Source: Clavibacter californiensis (GTDB taxonomy: Bacteria; Actinomycetota; Actinomycetes; Actinomycetales; Microbacteriaceae). Taken from it: a stretch of DNA of 64,000 nucleotides. The stretch spans positions 1-64,000 of the forward strand of contig NZ_CP040793.1 in the NCBI RefSeq assembly GCF_021952865.1, written 5' to 3'. Below the pieces are notes generated by a model. It was not told where the DNA came from. It worked only from the letters and a program-made list of their open reading frames with translations, and searched no databases. A program made the translations under genes and the position numbers. Below, piece after piece: positions 34,602 to 43,139 of this stretch; the first letter of the stretch is position 1; each line of letters begins with the position of its first letter.

Positions 34602-35729
34602 TTAACGATCCCTCGCTGATTCCACGGCCTCGCCCATGATCTTGTCGAGGTCGACCTGAACGCGCAGTCTCGCGATCGGACCACCCCAGATATTGTGAAC
34701 ATGCGCCCACTGCCCTGCAATCAAACTTGGTGAAACCTTGAGGCGCTGCGCCAGCGATATGACGTCACGTGGCGACGAGATACCTAGCAGTTCGGATTGA
34801 TAGCCAGCTGGTATCAAGACCTCCTGAGCGTACCTATTTGCTGCTGTCTCGTGCATGTCGTCGTCATCATTAACGCGACCCTCGTCGATAAATGTACTCC
34901 TCTTGGGATGCATCACGATGTGCGCTATCTCATGCAGAATGGTAAACCACAAGCCGTCTAGTGTCTTATATCGACTGGTAACTGCGATCATTGGCGTTCC
35001 GTTTATTCTTCGTGAAACACCGCTGATGCGGGTACCGGGCACTTCGGGAACAAACACTAATACTACCCCGGCATCGAGCAAAGCCGCTTGAGCGTCCAGA
35101 AAGGCTACTCGCGCATCTTTTACTGTAAGTCGAGGCAAGGACCGCGCAACCTTATCGAGACCCTTCGCGTCATACTCTTTTACGCGTGACACGTAAGGCT
35201 GTGCTTGTATCTCCGCCAGGCGAAGCCAAAGCGCCGTGAGGTTCGCGTCGACAGGGTGCACCTGGCTCCGCTTGTAGGAGGCTTGCGGCACCAGCCAAGT
35301 GTCTTCATATGCCTTAGGCGAGGCCACTTGAAAGAACGCAAGCAGCTTTGCCACTAGGGCCGAGCCGGTGTCTTCTGCGCTAATGACGCAACGCTGTATC
35401 AGGAGGTGGCGTGGGAAAGCGGCCGCCCATGACACAAAGTCGGCCGCCGCGCTGCGACGTTCAGCTCGCGCTTGCTCAGCTTGGTAGGCCGCTTCCAGAC
35501 GGAGCCATGTGTCGGCAGGCGTTCCCAGGACCTGTTCCAATGTGACAGCGACGTCAGGCGAGACTGACGCGGCGCCCTTTACAACCAAGTTGATGTGCTT
35601 GGTGCTCAAGCCGGTCCGCAATGCAAGCTGCGCTTGCGTGAGTAGACGTGCGTCGAGTTCACGCTGAAGGAGCCGACCCGGGTGGGGGGCGAAGTCGAAG
35701 TTGGGCTCTCTGACGGTGTATTTGGTCAT
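34602..35729 (-). CDS. XRE-HTH plus ImmA/IrrE metallopeptidase
   Basis: 375 residues from the ATG at 35729. The N-terminal HTH_XRE lies at about residues 15-75 (LTQAQLALRTGLSTKHINLVVKG). A helical linker follows, and the C-terminal COG2856 peptidase has the zinc motif HEIAHIVMH near residue 268 and the third ligand region ETAANRYAQEVLIP. Such proteins repress and cleave a partner, as ImmA does with ImmR, or act in HigA-like systems. It follows the upstream small gene by 9 bases. GC is somewhat lower than in the flanks. It lies just inside dif-like site B. Confidence 0.85.
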   Translation of the reverse strand: MTKYTVREPNFDFAPHPGRLLQRELDARLLTQAQLALRTGLSTKHINLVVKGAASVSPDVAVTLEQVLGTPADTWLRLEAAYQAEQARAERRSAAADFVSWAAAFPRHLLIQRCVISAEDTGSALVAKLLAFFQVASPKAYEDTWLVPQASYKRSQVHPVDANLTALWLRLAEIQAQPYVSRVKEYDAKGLDKVARSLPRLTVKDARVAFLDAQAALLDAGVVLVFVPEVPGTRISGVSRRINGTPMIAVTSRYKTLDGLWFTILHEIAHIVMHPKRSTFIDEGRVNDDDDMHETAANRYAQEVLIPAGYQSELLGISSPRDVISLAQRLKVSPSLIAGQWAHVHNIWGGPIARLRVQVDLDKIMGEAVESARDR

Positions 35730-35738
35730 GATTCTCAA

Positions 35739-36107
35739 TCAGCTTGCGTGCCGGAGGATGGAACGGCCGCGAATATGCAGGTCTTGGATGAGTAGGTCTT
35801 GGATCACGGGGGCATGGGTCTGTAGGTACCTGCGCCGTTGTGTTGCGGTCACCTCGTCCCCTTGCACCCAGTCGATGTTGAGCGGCTGCGCGTGTAGCTC
35901 CACGTGCTCCAGGGAGAACGTCAAGCCGGCGGGCCCGACGTTGGTCTGGACGCTCTTGAAGGTCAGCAGGTGGTGCAGTCGAGGAACGTGCGCCAGAAGG
36001 ACCAAGAGGTCCTGAGCGGCGGCCGCCTGCGAGCCGACGGCCGCGCGCAGCCGTGCCGGTTGGCAGCAGAGGACCTCAAGAGCGGGGTCGACCCAGGCCA
36101 TGTTCAC
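35739..36107 (-). CDS. Small partner of the ImmA/IrrE gene, unknown family
   Basis: 122 residues from a GTG with GAGG 5 bases upstream; an ATG two codons later is an alternative. Mostly helical with a beta segment (GPAGLTFSLEHVELHAQPLNIDWV). It is encoded directly before the HTH-ImmA gene in a two-gene operon, in the position of the toxin in HigBA-like pairs. No catalytic motif is recognised, so the toxin role is only inferred. Confidence 0.55.
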   Translation of the reverse strand: MNMAWVDPALEVLCCQPARLRAAVGSQAAAAQDLLVLLAHVPRLHHLLTFKSVQTNVGPAGLTFSLEHVELHAQPLNIDWVQGDEVTATQRRRYLQTHAPVIQDLLIQDLHIRGRSILRHAS

Positions 36108-36117
36108 GTTTACCTCG

Positions 36118-36166
36118 TTGGTACATCGAATCGGTGGTACACTTCAGATGTACCGACTAGGTACAT
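36118..36166. promoter_or_regulatory. GGTACA operator array between divergent operons
   Basis: GGTACA occurs at 36120, 36136 and 36160, and inverted (TGTACC) at 36149. The array lies between the ImmA/IrrE operon and the ubiquitin-like operon. The HTH-ImmA protein is the obvious candidate regulator, which would link both operons. Confidence 0.5.
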
Positions 36167-36220
36167 GCTACTTCCTTCCACTCGGGGAGGAGGGGCGCCA
36201 CGCCAGTGAAGGAGGGACCC

Positions 36221-36658
36221 ATGGTCCCCGCACTCCCCACCCCCCTGACCATCGACATCGACGGCAAGGGCCTTCGTACTTCGGACTACGACCAGGACGC
36301 CGCTTCTCTCATGCGCCTCGCCGGGCGCGATCCTAAGATCTTCGACCTGTTCCTCGTGACGGAGCACGGGATTGAGGAGCCCATTCGAGACATCCAGATC
36401 GTCAACCTCACGGACGGCATGCGGTTCGTGACCAGGATCAATCTCCGGTTCACCATCGACGGTCAGCCCTTCAGCACCTACGACGATGACCAGACTGCCA
36501 GCAGCCTTCTCCTTCTCGCAGGCGTCGCACCCGCTCAGTACGACCTCGCGCGCGTCCGACCCAACGGCCAGACGGAGTCGTTCCGCGACGAAGAGATCGT
36601 CAAGCTGCAGAACGGCGACGAGTTCGTCACAGCCAAGCGGGTCGGTGGAGTCGCGTGA
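36221..36658 (+). CDS. Multiubiquitin-type tandem ubiquitin-like protein
   Basis: 145 residues from the ATG at 36221, which has AAGGAGGG correctly spaced; the earlier GTG contains that site and is rejected. Two homologous beta-grasp repeats are visible: LTIDIDGKGLRTSDYDQDAA (about 8-75) and LRFTIDGQPFSTYDDDQTAS (about 77-140). The end reads RVGGVA, a Gly-Gly followed by two residues, so processing by the adjacent JAB peptidase would be needed to expose the conjugating glycine. It overlaps the E2-like gene by 4 bases (GTGA). It matches the bacterial 'multiubiquitin' family of E1/E2/JAB operons. Confidence 0.85.
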   Translation: MVPALPTPLTIDIDGKGLRTSDYDQDAASLMRLAGRDPKIFDLFLVTEHGIEEPIRDIQIVNLTDGMRFVTRINLRFTIDGQPFSTYDDDQTASSLLLLAGVAPAQYDLARVRPNGQTESFRDEEIVKLQNGDEFVTAKRVGGVA

Positions 36659-37032
36659 GTGACACGTCCGGCCTCTCCCCGGCCGCTCAGCAGTTCGTCG
36701 ACGACATGACAGCTGCTGGCGCTGCCGCCTGGGTCGACGGGACACAAGTCCTCTACAAGGTTCAGGCCACAGACGGGCAGCTCGCTCCAGAGATCATCAT
36801 CACGGGGGTTGGGCTGGCGGACGTGCAAAGCTGGCCCGCAATCCCGCCTCACTGGATCCACCTACCCGAGACGCTGACCTTTCCGCAGACAAATGAAGAA
36901 GCCACCGAGTGTCCTGGATGGCAGCGACACTCGCGGGACTACGGAAACCCGGATCCAACGGTACCGCCGGCCCTGTCATGGCTCCGCCACGTCCGAGGTT
37001 GCCTGACCATCGCCATCCGTCGGGAGGTCTGA
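36655..37032 (+). CDS. Prokaryotic E2-like protein (family E)
   Basis: 125 residues from a GTG overlapping the previous stop. The block LPETLTFPQTN, then CPGWQRHSRDYG and SWLRHVRGCL matches the Prok-E2 family E pattern, with conserved GW-x-x-HSR and W-x-x-HVR. Cys86 and Cys116 are the two cysteine candidates for carrying the ubiquitin-like protein. It should accept the activated modifier from the E1 domain encoded next and pass it to a target. One base separates its stop from the E1 start. Confidence 0.8.
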   Translation: MSDTSGLSPAAQQFVDDMTAAGAAAWVDGTQVLYKVQATDGQLAPEIIITGVGLADVQSWPAIPPHWIHLPETLTFPQTNEEATECPGWQRHSRDYGNPDPTVPPALSWLRHVRGCLTIAIRREV

Positions 37033-37033
37033 C

Positions 37034-38512
37034 ATGCGTTACTCCGTAGCCATGTCGGGCGATGTCGAGACCACCATGAGAGACCACCTGATCCGTGACG
37101 ACGGCCAGGAGGACGTGCTCATCGCCACATACGTCCTCTCGACCGGCGACAGGCGAATCACCGCACTTATCACGTCCGTGATTTTCCCGGAAGACGACGA
37201 GCGACTCGTCCACGGCAACGCCTCCTTCACCAGCCGGTACGTTCTTCGTGCGTCGACACAGGCGCGTGCGCAGGGTCGCGGCATCGTCCTCCTGCACTCT
37301 CATCCGCTAGGTAGGGGTTGGCAGGAGCTCAGCGACATGGACTCGCACACGGAGTCTGAGTACAAGCGTGTCGCACTCAGCATCACCACGAAGCCGCTCG
37401 TCGGGATGACTCTGGGCGGCGCCAACACGGCCTGGTCAGCTCGCTTCTGGTTTGACTCCAGCAAGCCCACCTGGGCGGAGTCCGTTCGCTCCGTCTCCAA
37501 CAAGCTTACGGTCACGTGGAACGACCGGCTTCGCCCGATCCCCAAGGTGACCGATTCCCAGAAGAGGACAGTCTCCTCGTGGGGGACGACAACTCAAGCT
37601 TCGATTGCTCGGCTCCGTGTGCTGGTTGTGGGTGGAGGAAGTGTCGGCCTCGACGTTGCTCAGCGTCTCGCCGCGACGGGTCTCGCAACGGTCGGGATCA
37701 TGGACTACGACGCTGTCGAGACCGTGAACCTCGATCGCATGATTGGTGCTACGAGATCGGACGCGGCCCTCGGCCGCTCGAAGGTAGCCGTGGCATCCCG
37801 ACTGATGCGCTCAGCCGCCACCGCCAAGACGTTCGACGTCGTCGAACACGAAGTCAGCATCACAGACCCTGTCGGTGTTTCCGCGGCGCTGGACTACGAC
37901 GTGATCTTCTCGTGCGTCGACGGCCCCTGGGCTCGTGCCGTGCTGAACGCCCTGGCTTACGCCGACCTCATTCCCGTCATTGATGGTGGCATCGCTCTTG
38001 ACGCACTGCCAGACGGACGCATGCGCAACGGCATCTGGCGCGCACACACCCTCGTGCCGGGCGCCCCGTGCATGGCGTGCCTCGGGCAGCTCGTTCTGAG
38101 TGACGTATCCCTCGACAAGGATGGTCTCCTCGAGAACCCGGAGTACATCTCAGGAACCCAGCGTGAAGCCCCATCGCATCAAAACGTGGCGGCGCTTTCG
38201 GCAAGCGTCAGCGCCGCGGTACTGGCTCAGTTCGTCAGCCTCACCGCCCACCCGGGTGGGCGCGGGAGCCCTGCTCCTCTTCGCTACATGCTGTCAACGC
38301 ACGATCTGGAACATTCACGGGCGGCCTGCGGCCCCTACTGTGCTTTCACCAGCGCCACCGCCGCAGGAGACGGGCGCACCCCGATCGCCGAACCTCGGGA
38401 TGCGTGGCGCACGATCGTCCGCAAGCGTGCCCACACGAAGAAGCCGCCCCTCCTTCGCGTTCTTGATGCCCTTGAAGGTCGCCTGCACGCCGCAATCGAT
38501 CGCATCACATAG
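37034..38512 (+). CDS. JAB-E1 fusion: deubiquitinase-like plus ThiF-type activating enzyme
   Basis: 492 residues. The N-terminal JAB/MPN metalloprotease has LLHSHPLGRGWQELSDMD at about 85-103 (H-x-H and S-x-x-D zinc ligands). The E1/ThiF domain starts near 195 with VLVVGGGSVGLDVAQRL, then YDAVETVNLDR, and a CMAC/CGPYC pair of zinc cysteines (about 345 and 435). It should trim the Gly-Gly-Val-Ala tail, adenylate the modifier and load the E2. The three genes form a complete minimal conjugation cassette without an obvious E3. Related operons have been linked to anti-phage defence. Confidence 0.88.
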   Translation: MRYSVAMSGDVETTMRDHLIRDDGQEDVLIATYVLSTGDRRITALITSVIFPEDDERLVHGNASFTSRYVLRASTQARAQGRGIVLLHSHPLGRGWQELSDMDSHTESEYKRVALSITTKPLVGMTLGGANTAWSARFWFDSSKPTWAESVRSVSNKLTVTWNDRLRPIPKVTDSQKRTVSSWGTTTQASIARLRVLVVGGGSVGLDVAQRLAATGLATVGIMDYDAVETVNLDRMIGATRSDAALGRSKVAVASRLMRSAATAKTFDVVEHEVSITDPVGVSAALDYDVIFSCVDGPWARAVLNALAYADLIPVIDGGIALDALPDGRMRNGIWRAHTLVPGAPCMACLGQLVLSDVSLDKDGLLENPEYISGTQREAPSHQNVAALSASVSAAVLAQFVSLTAHPGGRGSPAPLRYMLSTHDLEHSRAACGPYCAFTSATAAGDGRTPIAEPRDAWRTIVRKRAHTKKPPLLRVLDALEGRLHAAIDRIT

Positions 38513-38783
38513 GGACCGGGTGGCGGCCGGCAAGCTGATACTAGAAAGCTCTGCCCCTCATGCGTACGCGCTAGGAGGTTTATCCATCACTACGTCGCGC
38601 CCAGCTAGCGAGCCTGCTCGGAAGGCCCCCAAGGAGCGATCCGAGGACGGAGCCGTCGACGAAGCGAACGCTTGCCGGTCGCCGCCATGCCTCGAGGAAC
38701 GCAATCGCGGCGACTTTCTTCAGCATTTGGCCCGGACTCGGACGCGCGTCGGGTGTGCCGGCACATGCGCGCGAGCCAATTCC
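38513..38783. other. Intergenic to dif-like site C
   Basis: About 270 bases with no convincing gene. A minus-strand open frame (38580-38828) runs through the dif-like site and shows no known motif; it may be a gene fragment cut by recombination. Confidence 0.35.
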
Positions 38784-38811
38784 TGTGCCGATAATGTACC
38801 TTATGTCATGT
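38784..38811 (+). other. dif-like XerC/XerD recombination site C
   Basis: 28 bases, the normal dif length: TGTGCCGATAAT, centre GTACCT, then TATGTCATGT. It is the closest of the three sites to the chromosomal actinobacterial dif consensus (CCGATAAT, 6 bases, TTATGTCAAGT). Together with site B it brackets the ImmA/IrrE and ubiquitin-like operons. Confidence 0.72.
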
Positions 38812-38963
38812 AGTGATCGTGTGGACACTCCCGTGTTCGGGTTCGCCTACTCCAGGAGGGACTGCCAGTCAGTCACTGAGCCCTACGCTGCGGGCCGCCT
38901 TTACCGCCGAGCCTTTCAGCGTCGGATCGCACCACAAGGCACTCAAACCGCTGAAAAGTCCGG

Positions 38964-39182
38964 CTAACTCGTCGCCGAGCGCGACGCGGACAATGCAAGC
39001 GTGGCGTGCAGGAGCGCCCGTTGAGTGGCCACGTCTCGGGAGTGCTGCGCATGAAGCGTGGGCCCGTATGCGTAGTCGTAGAGCGTCGCGACTGCAGCGA
39101 GATGCTGCTCACGCGACAAGGAAGCGACGTCCACACCTGACGGGAGGTCGGAGCCAAACGGGTCGATAAACGGACGAGCCAT
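38964..39182 (-). CDS. Small hypothetical protein
   Basis: 72 residues from the ATG at 39182. Starts MARPFIDPFGSDLPSGVDVASLS and is otherwise Ala-rich and helical. No family recognised and only a weak ribosome site. Confidence 0.4.
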   Translation of the reverse strand: MARPFIDPFGSDLPSGVDVASLSREQHLAAVATLYDYAYGPTLHAQHSRDVATQRALLHATLALSASRSATS

Positions 39183-39336
39183 ATCGGCAGCATAGGCGTG
39201 TGCTCGCGTACCAGCCCGTGCGTGGTGGCGACGACGGCGGGTAAGCCCAACGATTGGGCGCCTGGCCCGGCAGCGAGCCGAGATCGCCGCCGAGACTGTC
39301 CTAGCCTGAGACCACTCACGGAAGAGACGGAATTGC

Positions 39337-39681
39337 ATGGCGGATCAGACCTCGCTGCGTGACGACCGATGGTCGAAGGTCGCGATCCTCACGGGTGCCG
39401 TCGCGCTTGGCGTGTACGCCGTGCTCTGGTGCGTGATGTGGCTCCCGTTCTACATCGACGGGACCGGGCTGCTGATCCTCTACCCGCTCTTCCTCCTCGC
39501 ATGGGTACCCATCGAGCTCCTGGCAGCTCTCAGCTTCGCTTTCGCGATCGTCGCCCTGGCGAAGCGGCAAGGCAGAACGTCTGGGACCATCGGGATCCTG
39601 ATCGCCGACGTCCTGTTCGTCGTCCTCTCGCTCCCGACACTCTGGTACGGCGAGTTCCCCTGGTACGTCTTCACCCCCTGA
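39337..39681 (+). CDS. Small membrane protein
   Basis: 114 residues with three hydrophobic segments (about 15-35, 42-75 and 85-103) and a short basic loop (ALAKRQGRTSG). No family recognised. It precedes a lipoprotein gene by 19 bases and may share its transcript. Confidence 0.6.
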   Translation: MADQTSLRDDRWSKVAILTGAVALGVYAVLWCVMWLPFYIDGTGLLILYPLFLLAWVPIELLAALSFAFAIVALAKRQGRTSGTIGILIADVLFVVLSLPTLWYGEFPWYVFTP

Positions 39682-39700
39682 ACAGCACGAGGAGCACGAC

Positions 39701-40135
39701 GTGACCGCACCAGCACGGCCGCCTCGACGCAGCGGCCTCGGACTCGGCGCGGTCGTGTGCCTGGCAGCGCTCTCAGCGTGCGCAGCACCGGACGAAGCCG
39801 CCACCCTGGATTACTACTCGACGAGCAGCACGCCCGCACCGGCCGACGTCGTCGCTCAGGTCGAGGTCGCCGGCGTCACCATCACCTGGCCACAGGAACC
39901 ACACGACCTCCTCATCACCTCCGTCGCCAGTTCGAGCTGCCCCCGCGTCCCCCTCGAGTTCCGCAGAGACGCATCGCAGACCCTCGTCGTCGCTGAGGAC
40001 ACAGGAGAAAGCAGCGCCTGCTCAGCCGACCTCGGCCCCACGACCTCGCGCTTCGAACGACCCGACGCCTGGACACCTGCCGCTCTCGTGACGGCAGAAC
40101 AGGACGGTGACACCCTCCTGCTCACGGTGGAGTAG
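39701..40135 (+). CDS. Lipoprotein
   Basis: 144 residues from a GTG with GAGGAG upstream. A basic start, a hydrophobic segment, and the lipobox LSAC at about residue 26 give a secreted, lipid-anchored protein. The mature part is short, acidic and beta-like with paired cysteines (SSCPRV and SACSADL). No family recognised. First of three small lipoproteins in a row. Confidence 0.65.
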   Translation: MTAPARPPRRSGLGLGAVVCLAALSACAAPDEAATLDYYSTSSTPAPADVVAQVEVAGVTITWPQEPHDLLITSVASSSCPRVPLEFRRDASQTLVVAEDTGESSACSADLGPTTSRFERPDAWTPAALVTAEQDGDTLLLTVE

Positions 40136-40199
40136 GCCATATCGTCAAGTGGCTAGATACACACCCGCGCAGTTGCCGCCCCCGTCGAGACGCAGGACG

Positions 40200-40511
40200 A
40201 TGATGACCGTGCCGCATTCCAGACTCCCAGCCGCCGCGGGGGCGCTCATCGTCGTCGCGGCCGTGAGCGGCTGCAGCGATCAGCGCATCTTGCATCTCAG
40301 TCAGAGCGAAATCACCGAGCCAGCGTGCGAGACCACTCAAGACATCCCCGCCGCCGATCTGACGGAAGCCGCAGACCAATCCTGCCGACCCTTCGGGTCG
40401 ACCATCGTCTTCCCGTCCGGCGACCGCATCACCATCCAGGGCGGCGCCGCCTCGGTCGTCGCAAATGGGGACGACACCACCAGGTACTCCTACGAGGACG
40501 TAGGCGACTAA
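40200..40511 (+). CDS. Lipoprotein, apparently cut short by an in-frame stop
   Basis: 103 residues from paired ATGs at 40200 and 40203. Signal peptide with lipobox VSGC. The mature part has two further cysteines. After the TAA, the same frame continues with protein-like sequence (GVIAARYTADCADV to QWPCDPQ) to a TAG at 40631, which would bring the length to about 143, similar to both neighbours. It therefore looks like a truncated gene. Confidence 0.6.
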   Translation: MMTVPHSRLPAAAGALIVVAAVSGCSDQRILHLSQSEITEPACETTQDIPAADLTEAADQSCRPFGSTIVFPSGDRITIQGGAASVVANGDDTTRYSYEDVGD

Positions 40512-40850
40512 GGGGTGATCGCCGCGCGGTATACGGCAGATTGCGCCGACGTCGAAACGTGGGGTCCTGCTGAGGCGATCAACAAAGTCCGGGAGGCGTT
40601 CGGAGAGCAGTGGCCCTGCGACCCGCAGTAGGAGCACCGACGACGCCCACTCCTCGGCGGGCAACCCGCCCTGCCGATCTCCACAGCAATGGCCGACTAG
40701 ACGTCGGACGCGCTCCCCTACCACTGGGGGGCTACGAGTGACGATCGGCGAGAGTAGGTTCGCCAGCAGGGGATCACCATCGTCGCGTCGCCGAGGCGAC
40801 TTCGACCATCAGCGACACCTCCCCGCACGCCAAACCGAAATGAGTCGTTG

Positions 40851-41276
40851 ATGAGAAACCTGTACGCAGCTATTGCGGCCGGCGTGATGCTCATCATCGT
40901 CTCCAGCTGCTCTGAGCCCAGCGCGAGCACACCCACTCCGACGGCCACAGCGCGCATGAGCTTCGACGACGGCCTCCTGACCATCCAGCAATACCGGGCC
41001 GCCGACGGCAGCTACAACTCAGCCACCGCCCGGCTCGCCGGCCCCCTGTCGTTCGAGGACGGATGCATTCGCGTCGGCGGCTACACCGTCGTCGTGCCAC
41101 GCCCCGCGACCTGGGACGGCGAGACCCTCACTGTCGGCGACCAGAGCTTCACCCTCGGCGACGAGCTCGACATGGTCGGTGGATACGCGCAGAACCGACA
41201 GCCCGGACAGCCCGACGACTGCCCCGGAGAGACATTCTTCGCCAGCGGAGTCGAGCCCCTCGCAGACGAGCCCTGA
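40851..41276 (+). CDS. Lipoprotein
   Basis: 141 residues from the ATG at 40851. Signal peptide with lipobox VSSC, then a Ser/Thr/Pro linker (SEPSASTPTPTATA) and a beta-rich domain. No family recognised. Similar in size and layout to the two upstream lipoproteins, so possibly a diverged family. Confidence 0.6.
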   Translation: MRNLYAAIAAGVMLIIVSSCSEPSASTPTPTATARMSFDDGLLTIQQYRAADGSYNSATARLAGPLSFEDGCIRVGGYTVVVPRPATWDGETLTVGDQSFTLGDELDMVGGYAQNRQPGQPDDCPGETFFASGVEPLADEP

Positions 41277-41429
41277 GCGCACTCTGCCCGACGCAGACAC
41301 GAGGCAGCTGCCGCCACAGGCGTCCGGCAGGGGATCCCTCCCCGGACGGCTCCAGCCGCCATCAAGAACTCGTGCTCACCTACTACCTATTTGCGTTCGG
41401 CTCCGCCGCGCGCGTGGGATGCTCGCGCA

Positions 41430-41909
41430 GTGACTGGACCCCGCGATACCCGTGATGCGGTCTACGCCGAGATCGACCTCATCGCGACGTGGACGAAGTG
41501 GCTGCCATTTTCCGAGGCCGCGAGCACGATCGACCGCCTTCCCGGCGTTTACTCCATGCGGAGCGGTGACCGCATCGTGTACGTGGGTATGGCCGGCGAG
41601 CGGGCAGGGAGCGGCAAGCCCAGTGGCATGCGTGGCCGACTTGCGAGGTACACGAGTGGTAAGGCCGCCGCCTCTGGATTCGGAGAGGCAGCACTAGACC
41701 GCGCTCTCGCCGACGTCGCCTTCGTGAGGCAACAGCTAACAGCCCTCGAACAGGGCAAACCTCGTCGGACGACGGAGTGGTCGCAGGATGCGATTGGGTG
41801 GCACGAAATTGAATTGAGGTGGACAATCTGCACGGACGCCGGCGCGGCAAGAGTCCTCGAGAAGCAAATCGTCCAGTTGCTTCGTCCACACGGCATCTGG
41901 AACCGCTAG
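41430..41909 (+). CDS. GIY-YIG-like nuclease domain protein
   Basis: 159 residues from a GTG. The segment LPGVYSMRSGDRIVYVGMAGER has the GVY-(10)-YVG core of GIY-YIG domains, followed by GMRGRLARYTSG with the conserved Arg. The Glu in ARVLEKQIVQLL fits the metal-binding residue. The fold cuts DNA in homing enzymes and repair proteins. Stand-alone here; its role may be selfish or defensive. Confidence 0.65.
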   Translation: MTGPRDTRDAVYAEIDLIATWTKWLPFSEAASTIDRLPGVYSMRSGDRIVYVGMAGERAGSGKPSGMRGRLARYTSGKAAASGFGEAALDRALADVAFVRQQLTALEQGKPRRTTEWSQDAIGWHEIELRWTICTDAGAARVLEKQIVQLLRPHGIWNR

Positions 41910-41978
41910 TGGGGCCGGTCACTCTTCCTGCCAGACGTCCCCGGGCGAACGCTGTTGGACGCAATAGCGACCACTGGC

Positions 41979-42716
41979 CTACTTGTCTTCGGGCTTCTCG
42001 TACCAGCGGGGTGTGCGAAGGTGCGCTGCGAGAAGGTTCGTCTCCATGTCGCGCCGGTAGCGCAGATGGTTGATGGCGGCGGACGCCGTTCCCTCGTACG
42101 TGAGCGCTTCGCCCGGAGTGGGCACATGGCGACCGTGCGCAACCTTGTTCCGCAGGTCCGCCAGTTCTCTGATGAGGTCAGCTGCATCGTCACTGAGGAA
42201 GCCGCAGTTGACCAGCGCTCTGACTAGGGCCGAGGTGCTTCGGTTCGGGTTCTTCCTCGAACGCGGCAGGGAGTCGGTGATGTGAGCAAACTCCTCCACC
42301 TCTTCATACAGGGCAGCCCACGTACGCATGATGAGCCCCGACGGGTCGCTCGAATCTCCCAACGCCCCGACCGGGTTAGTGGAGCCGTGCTTGTCGACGT
42401 GCGACCCCGAGCCCTCTGCTGGCGCATGCGCCGACGTGTCCTCAGTGGGGGCCTGATCGTCAGTTGGCACCTCGGCGCCAGGTCCCTCGAGGTCGGCAGG
42501 GGCAGCAATGGGAAGGTCAGCAGGAAGGGTCCCAGCTGTCGCCTCTGCCTCCGCGAGCTCATCGCCGAAATCAGCTTTTACGCCAGGGGCTTCCAGGTGG
42601 CGAAGCTTGCCGAGGGCACCTGCGATCTGCGACCTGAAGACGATGCCGAGCACGAGCACGACAGCGGGCCATGCCACCGAACTGATCCATGACGAAACTG
42701 CTTCCAGCCAATCCAT
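41979..42716 (-). CDS. Membrane-anchored hypothetical protein
   Basis: 245 residues from the ATG at 42716; longer in-frame starts lack protein character. One N-terminal membrane segment (about 10-32), then an acidic Ala/Pro-rich linker (about 60-110), then a helical C-terminal domain (ADLIRELADLRNKVAHGRHV) reminiscent of HEPN-like helices with an R-N-K-V-A-H motif. No assigned function. Confidence 0.55.
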   Translation of the reverse strand: MDWLEAVSSWISSVAWPAVVLVLGIVFRSQIAGALGKLRHLEAPGVKADFGDELAEAEATAGTLPADLPIAAPADLEGPGAEVPTDDQAPTEDTSAHAPAEGSGSHVDKHGSTNPVGALGDSSDPSGLIMRTWAALYEEVEEFAHITDSLPRSRKNPNRSTSALVRALVNCGFLSDDAADLIRELADLRNKVAHGRHVPTPGEALTYEGTASAAINHLRYRRDMETNLLAAHLRTPRWYEKPEDK

Positions 42717-43139
42717 CTCGTCATCGTGGCAGACAGGGCGGTTCTTGCCGACTGTCCGCGAAGGGATTCCTTGTCGGATTACCGAGAGCGCCGGAGTCGG
42801 TCGACCTCCGTGCGGCCGGCGCGGACGCTGGACGATTGGACAAACCCGAGGTTTTAACGCGTGAGGACCGCACGATGTTGATCGGCGTGCTCGCGAACTT
42901 GAGCGCGGTAGTCCTCGGCGCGGACGAGGACCATCCGGCGGGGTGCGCACTCGATGCGGCATGTGGTCGACCGCTACCGGTCGGACCTCGCGATGCAACT
43001 TCATCACCCTCCATTTGATCGGGAGTGCTGGGCGACCCTCGAGGTGCAGGTTGGGCACCTTCGCATCATGATCGGGGAAGACCTCGGCTGATACCGAGCG
43101 ATGGTCCGGTGACGGATACTTACCCGGATCACTCGCTCC
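42717..43139. other. Intergenic, no supported gene
   Basis: About 420 bases between two minus-strand genes. Short open frames only. It presumably holds the promoter of the membrane-anchored gene. Confidence 0.4.
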
